Of a stretch of 8,107 nt of DNA, positions 5,030 through 8,107 are shown in pieces. Source of the DNA: Actinomycetota bacterium (GTDB lineage: Bacteria; Actinomycetota; Acidimicrobiia; Spongiisociales; ZC4RG35); the NCBI GenBank assembly GCA_027296205.1, contig JAPUJM010000223.1:1-8107 (forward strand), read 5' to 3'. A program made the position numbers and the translations under genes. Below the pieces are notes generated by a model that worked only from the letters and a program-made list of their open reading frames with translations, was not told the origin of the DNA and did not search any database. The first letter of the stretch is position 1. The number at the start of each line of letters is the position of its first letter.

Positions 5030-6967
5030 ATGAGCGCCACCGAATCCCCGCCCCTGGAAAACGCTGCTTTGGAGGAAGCGGCTTACGGCGACGAGCGTCT
5101 CGCCTACCGCGGACCATTACTCCGGCTGCTCACCAGACCCGAGATCGGCGCCCTCCTCGGTGCCGCCGTGATCTGGGTGTACTTCTGGCTGGTCAGTGAC
5201 GTCTTTGGACAAGCCGCCGGCGCCGCCAACTATCTCGACGTCGCGGCAACGCTCGGGATCATGGCCGTGGCCGTGTCCCTGCTGATGATCGGCGGCGAGT
5301 TCGACCTCTCGGCGGGCGCCATGACCGGGGCAACCGGGATGCTCGTCATCTTGCTGGTCATCCCACCCGGCGAATTCGGCGGCGCCGGGCTCTCACTCTG
5401 GGTCGCCATACCCCTGACGCTTGCATTCGCCCTCGGCGTCGGATGGTTCAACGGGACCGTTGTCGAAAAGACCGGTTTGCTGAGCTTCATCGTGACGCTC
5501 TCCACGTTCTTCATACTCATCGGCGCCAAGCTCGGTTTTGCCAAGCTGTTCACTGCGAAGGTGATCGTGGAAGGCCTGGATGAGGGCTCGGGCTACGACT
5601 TCTGGGTGAAGATCTTCGGTGCTAAATGGACGCGCAACGACCACATCTTCGATGGGCGCGACACGCTCTTTGGATTCCTCATGGTCATCGGTTTCGCCGC
5701 CGTCTTCTTTGGCATGCTCGAGCTTTCCCACACGCGACGGGAGCGGTTCAACGCGACCGGGCTGATCGTGGCCGCCGCCGGAATCGCCGGTGCACTCTAC
5801 GGCGTATGGGGACTCCGTCATGGATTCGGTTTCGTGGTTGGGGCTTCAACGGACACCGTCGGCAGCAACTGGCTCTACGCAGCAGCTCTCGCACTCGGCG
5901 TGATAGTCGCCGCAGTGGGAATCGGTGTATGGCGCTTCGAGAGAGTTTCCGACCGGGGGTCCTTCTCGCTGTCCGGCACATCGCTCCGTAACATTGCCAT
6001 CGCCCTTGGTGTGATCCTGTTCGGAAGCTTCGTTGCCATAACCTTGGACTCTTCGTCTGAAGACATTGTCGGGTTCATGCTGACGGTGCAGGGTCTGCGG
6101 GCAATAGTGTTCGGCTTCGGTGCAATAGTGGGAGTTACTCTCCCCGTGTTGGTCGCTCGCAAGGAGGGAAAGCGCTCACCCATCACCAAGTTCGTCGTCA
6201 TGACCGGTACATCTCTTGTCATCGTTGGCCTGGCGTTTCTGATCCAGTCCGAGGCAACATCGCGCAAGTTCAGGGCAGAGGTTTTTGCCGTCTTGCTTCT
6301 GATCGCCCTCATCTTCTTCGTCGCCGGCCTGATGCCTTTGCTCTTTCAGGGTCGAGAGGCTGCTCATCCAGCGGCGGATCGTCTTGGCAAGATGCTGGCT
6401 GCGCTCGGCATTGGCCTCTTCCTGGGCGCGGTGACAATTCGGCTTCTGTACATGACGTCCGAAGAAGCCGCGGCCACGCAAGCCGTGTTCAACTACCGGA
6501 TCTCCATCCTCTGGTTCATTGTGTTCGCGGTGGCCGCCAGCCTCGTCCTGATGCGCACCAAGTTCGGAAACTGGACGTTTGCCGTCGGCGGGAACAAGAA
6601 GGCGGCGCGCGAAGTAGGTGTGCCCGCTGCCCGCACGAAAACCATTCTGTTCATGACCGTCTCGGTCGCCGCCTTCCTCGTCGGCATGCTGCTTGCGTTC
6701 CGGCTCAATTCCGTGCAGGCCAATGTCGGAAACGGCCAGGAGTTCCTGTACATCATCGCTGCCGTCGTCGGGGGAAACCTGCTCTCCGGCGGCTATGGGT
6801 CGGCTGCGGGTGGGGCACTCGGTGCGCTGATCATGGCCATGTCATTCCAGGGGATACCATTCGCCGGGTGGAACTCGGACTGGAGATTCCTCTTCGTCGG
6901 CGTGATCCTGTTGCTCGCAGTCCTGGTCAACAACTTCGTCAGAAAAAAGGCTGAGGAGGCGGAATGA
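5030..6967 (+). CDS. Sugar ABC transporter permease (BPD_transp_2/RbsC type) with a large central membrane insertion
   Basis: This is the membrane channel of the importer. The first about 200 residues follow the RbsC/XylH-type permease pattern: a charged N-terminal tail (1-38), first helix about 39-59, GGEFDLSAG (88-96), and a NGTVVEKTGLLSFIVTLSTFF stretch around 141-161. From about 487 the family pattern resumes with FNYRISILWF, the cytoplasmic coupling loop AVGGNKKAAREVGV (about 515-529) that contacts the ATPase, the late GG-LLSGGYGS stretch (about 583-591) and the final helix before VRKKAEEAE. These parts add to about 360 residues, the normal family size. The intervening about 205-480 is extra: about eight hydrophobic segments at roughly 213-233, 242-262, 281-303, 318-338, 349-377, 385-407, 415-440 and 455-477. 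It stays in one open frame with no stop. The start at 5030 is the only one before an upstream in-frame stop at 4976. The stop overlaps the ATPase start (ATGA). Function of the insertion is unknown. Confidence 0.9.
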   Translation: MSATESPPLENAALEEAAYGDERLAYRGPLLRLLTRPEIGALLGAAVIWVYFWLVSDVFGQAAGAANYLDVAATLGIMAVAVSLLMIGGEFDLSAGAMTGATGMLVILLVIPPGEFGGAGLSLWVAIPLTLAFALGVGWFNGTVVEKTGLLSFIVTLSTFFILIGAKLGFAKLFTAKVIVEGLDEGSGYDFWVKIFGAKWTRNDHIFDGRDTLFGFLMVIGFAAVFFGMLELSHTRRERFNATGLIVAAAGIAGALYGVWGLRHGFGFVVGASTDTVGSNWLYAAALALGVIVAAVGIGVWRFERVSDRGSFSLSGTSLRNIAIALGVILFGSFVAITLDSSSEDIVGFMLTVQGLRAIVFGFGAIVGVTLPVLVARKEGKRSPITKFVVMTGTSLVIVGLAFLIQSEATSRKFRAEVFAVLLLIALIFFVAGLMPLLFQGREAAHPAADRLGKMLAALGIGLFLGAVTIRLLYMTSEEAAATQAVFNYRISILWFIVFAVAASLVLMRTKFGNWTFAVGGNKKAAREVGVPAARTKTILFMTVSVAAFLVGMLLAFRLNSVQANVGNGQEFLYIIAAVVGGNLLSGGYGSAAGGALGALIMAMSFQGIPFAGWNSDWRFLFVGVILLLAVLVNNFVRKKAEEAE

Positions 6968-7827
6968 CGGCCCCACTCCTGGAGATGAAGAACATCTCCA
7001 AACGCTACGGAAATATCATCGCGCTGACCGACATCACCACGTATGTGAACTCGGGGGAGGTGACCTGCATCCTTGGCGACAACGGCGCCGGCAAGTCGAG
7101 CCTGATCAAGATTCTCGCCGGCGCCCATCAGCAAAGCGAGGGACGACTCTTCGTGGAAGGCGAAGAGGTGATGTTCGACTCCCCTAGAGACGCTCTGGAG
7201 CGTGGTATCGCCACCGTCTATCAGGATCTCGCCGTGGTCCCACTGATGTCTGTGTGGCGAAACTTCTTCCTTGGCTCGGAGCCAACGAAGAGCTTCGGTC
7301 CGATCCGCTGGATCGACACAGAGGCAGCTTCGCGTATCGCCAAAGAAGAGATGGCGAAGATGGGCATCGACATCCGTGACACCGAGCAGGCGGTCGGAAC
7401 CCTTTCCGGTGGCGAGCGCCAATCGGTTGCCATTGCCCGCGCCGCCTACTTCGGCGCCAAGGTGCTGATCCTCGACGAGCCGACGTCGGCTCTCGGCGTG
7501 AGACAGTCGGGAGTGGTGCTCCGCTACATCATCGAAGCCAAACACCGTGGCTTGGGTGTGATTTTCATCACCCACAACCCCAACCACGCCTGGCCCGTTG
7601 GCGACCGCTTCCTGATCCTCAACCGTGGACGGTCCATGGGTGACTTCAAGAAGGACGAGATCACCCGGGATGAGCTCATCATGATGATGGCCGGTGGGGC
7701 CGAACTCGAAGAGTTGACGAAGGAGCTCGAATCGGCATCGGCGGGCGATGAGAAGCTTGCGGACATGGCGGAAGAATTCGCAGAGGAGCTCGAAGAGCTG
7801 GAAGAACGCGCCGAGCACCCAGACTGA
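6964..7827 (+). CDS. Sugar ABC transporter ATP-binding protein, single nucleotide-binding domain
   Basis: The 287-residue protein powers import by hydrolysing ATP at the inner face of the membrane. All core motifs are intact: Walker A GDNGAGKS (38-45), Q-loop Gln87, signature LSGGE (147-151), Walker B VLILDE (167-172) with catalytic Glu172, and switch His204. It has one ATPase domain, like FrcA-type subunits and unlike the tandem RbsA/XylG type, so two copies would serve one transporter. The end of the common fold is the MMMAGGAELEELTKEL stretch at 240-255. It continues into a highly acidic, helix-prone tail (246-287; 15 Glu and 3 Asp in 42 residues) that is longer than usual. The start overlaps the permease stop by four bases, so the two are probably coupled. 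Substrate specificity lies in the binding protein and permease and cannot be read here. Confidence 0.94.
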   Translation: MTAPLLEMKNISKRYGNIIALTDITTYVNSGEVTCILGDNGAGKSSLIKILAGAHQQSEGRLFVEGEEVMFDSPRDALERGIATVYQDLAVVPLMSVWRNFFLGSEPTKSFGPIRWIDTEAASRIAKEEMAKMGIDIRDTEQAVGTLSGGERQSVAIARAAYFGAKVLILDEPTSALGVRQSGVVLRYIIEAKHRGLGVIFITHNPNHAWPVGDRFLILNRGRSMGDFKKDEITRDELIMMMAGGAELEELTKELESASAGDEKLADMAEEFAEELEELEERAEHPD

Positions 7828-7831
7828 TGCA

Positions 7832-8107
7832 ATGAAGGTCTGGCTCACCGGCGGCACCGGATTCGTCGGCAGCAACATCGTCGACGCCGCCCTCAACCAC
7901 GGTGCCGATGTCATGACCACCGTTCACTCGTTCGTGCCGCCTGACGACGCCGGATATCGAGCCGAACGCGTGGACATGCGTGACTCGAACGCGGTTCGAA
8001 ACAGCATCAGACGGTTCGGCCCCGATGTCGTCATCCACTGTGCGATCCTCAACGACTGGGACTTGATGTACTCCAACAGGGCTGGGGCTTGGGAGTCCTA
8101 CGTCACG
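7832..8107 (+). CDS. Extended-SDR NAD(P)-dependent reductase/epimerase, RmlD-like, 3' end cut by window
   Basis: The 92 visible residues begin MKVWLTGGTGFVGSNIVDAAL and carry the extended-SDR cofactor motif TGGTGFVGS (6-14). They also have a VDMRD stretch (48-51) after the fourth strand and FGPDVVIHCA (62-71), the pattern seen in dTDP-4-dehydrorhamnose reductase (RmlD) and NAD-dependent epimerases. The catalytic YxxxK lies beyond the right edge, so activity cannot be judged. The ATG is four bases after the ATPase stop, so it is almost surely in the same transcript. There is no strong Shine-Dalgarno, again suggesting coupling. A start at 7827 fails because it stops after two codons. In this position it may act on the imported sugar or a derivative rather than on a nucleotide sugar, but that is inference. 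Confidence 0.85.
   Translation, partial: MKVWLTGGTGFVGSNIVDAALNHGADVMTTVHSFVPPDDAGYRAERVDMRDSNAVRNSIRRFGPDVVIHCAILNDWDLMYSNRAGAWESYVT

Noticed and set aside
6793..7920. A 375-codon minus-strand open frame across the permease end, ATPase and reductase start
   Set aside because: It runs antisense to three well-supported coding regions. Its translation is His/Arg/Asp-rich and low in family-like pattern.
1..8107. Mobile elements, CRISPR arrays, tRNA or rRNA genes
   Set aside because: I saw no direct-repeat arrays, transposase-like proteins, terminal inverted repeats or cloverleaf-like genes. Apart from the two control regions the window is filled by coherent metabolic and transport genes.

Overview
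The window is a divergent carbohydrate uptake and breakdown locus on GC-rich DNA. The best guess for the host is an Actinomycetota bacterium, possibly an Acidimicrobiia-like lineage. The basis is the GC-rich third codon positions, a lipoprotein solute-binding protein with a Thr/Asp-rich linker after the lipobox, and Actinobacteria-like sequence in the transporter. This is inference; no rRNA or other phylogenetic marker is present.

Left half (minus strand, read right to left from 3494). Four genes are packed without real gaps: a D-2-hydroxyacid dehydrogenase (2517-3494), a Gfo/Idh/MocA sugar oxidoreductase (1345-2520, 4-base overlap), an HpcH/HpaI class II pyruvate aldolase (572-1336, 8-base gap) and a classical SDR dehydrogenase (1-572, 1-base overlap, cut by the window edge). 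Together they look like an oxidise, cleave and reduce route for a sugar, sugar acid or polyol. No dehydratase or kinase is visible, so the pathway is incomplete here.

Centre (3495-3857, 363 bases without a gene). This is the shared control region. Two promoter-like elements face away from each other. Both have an 18-base spacer and the same TAAGGT -10 element, and that element sits inside a perfect 13-base inverted repeat. Two operator-like boxes share the arms TTGGA-N4-TCCAA: one overlaps the -35 of the leftward promoter and the other sits at the likely start of the rightward transcript. A third palindrome lies between them. A regulator that controls both operons together is the obvious reading, but no regulator gene is in the window.

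Right half (plus strand). An ABC importer: a lipoprotein sugar-binding protein (3858-4859), a very long permease (5030-6967) and a single-domain ATPase (6964-7827). An extended-SDR/RmlD-like reductase follows (from 7832, cut by the right edge). The 170-base gap between binding protein and permease (4860-5029) holds a strong hairpin and a possible 13-codon Arg-rich leader peptide ending one base before the permease start.

Most unusual features: a membrane insertion of about 280 residues (about eight predicted helices) in the middle of an otherwise standard sugar permease, and the paired operator/promoter architecture. The substrate cannot be read from the sequence. I see no tRNA, rRNA, CRISPR array, insertion sequence or phage feature.
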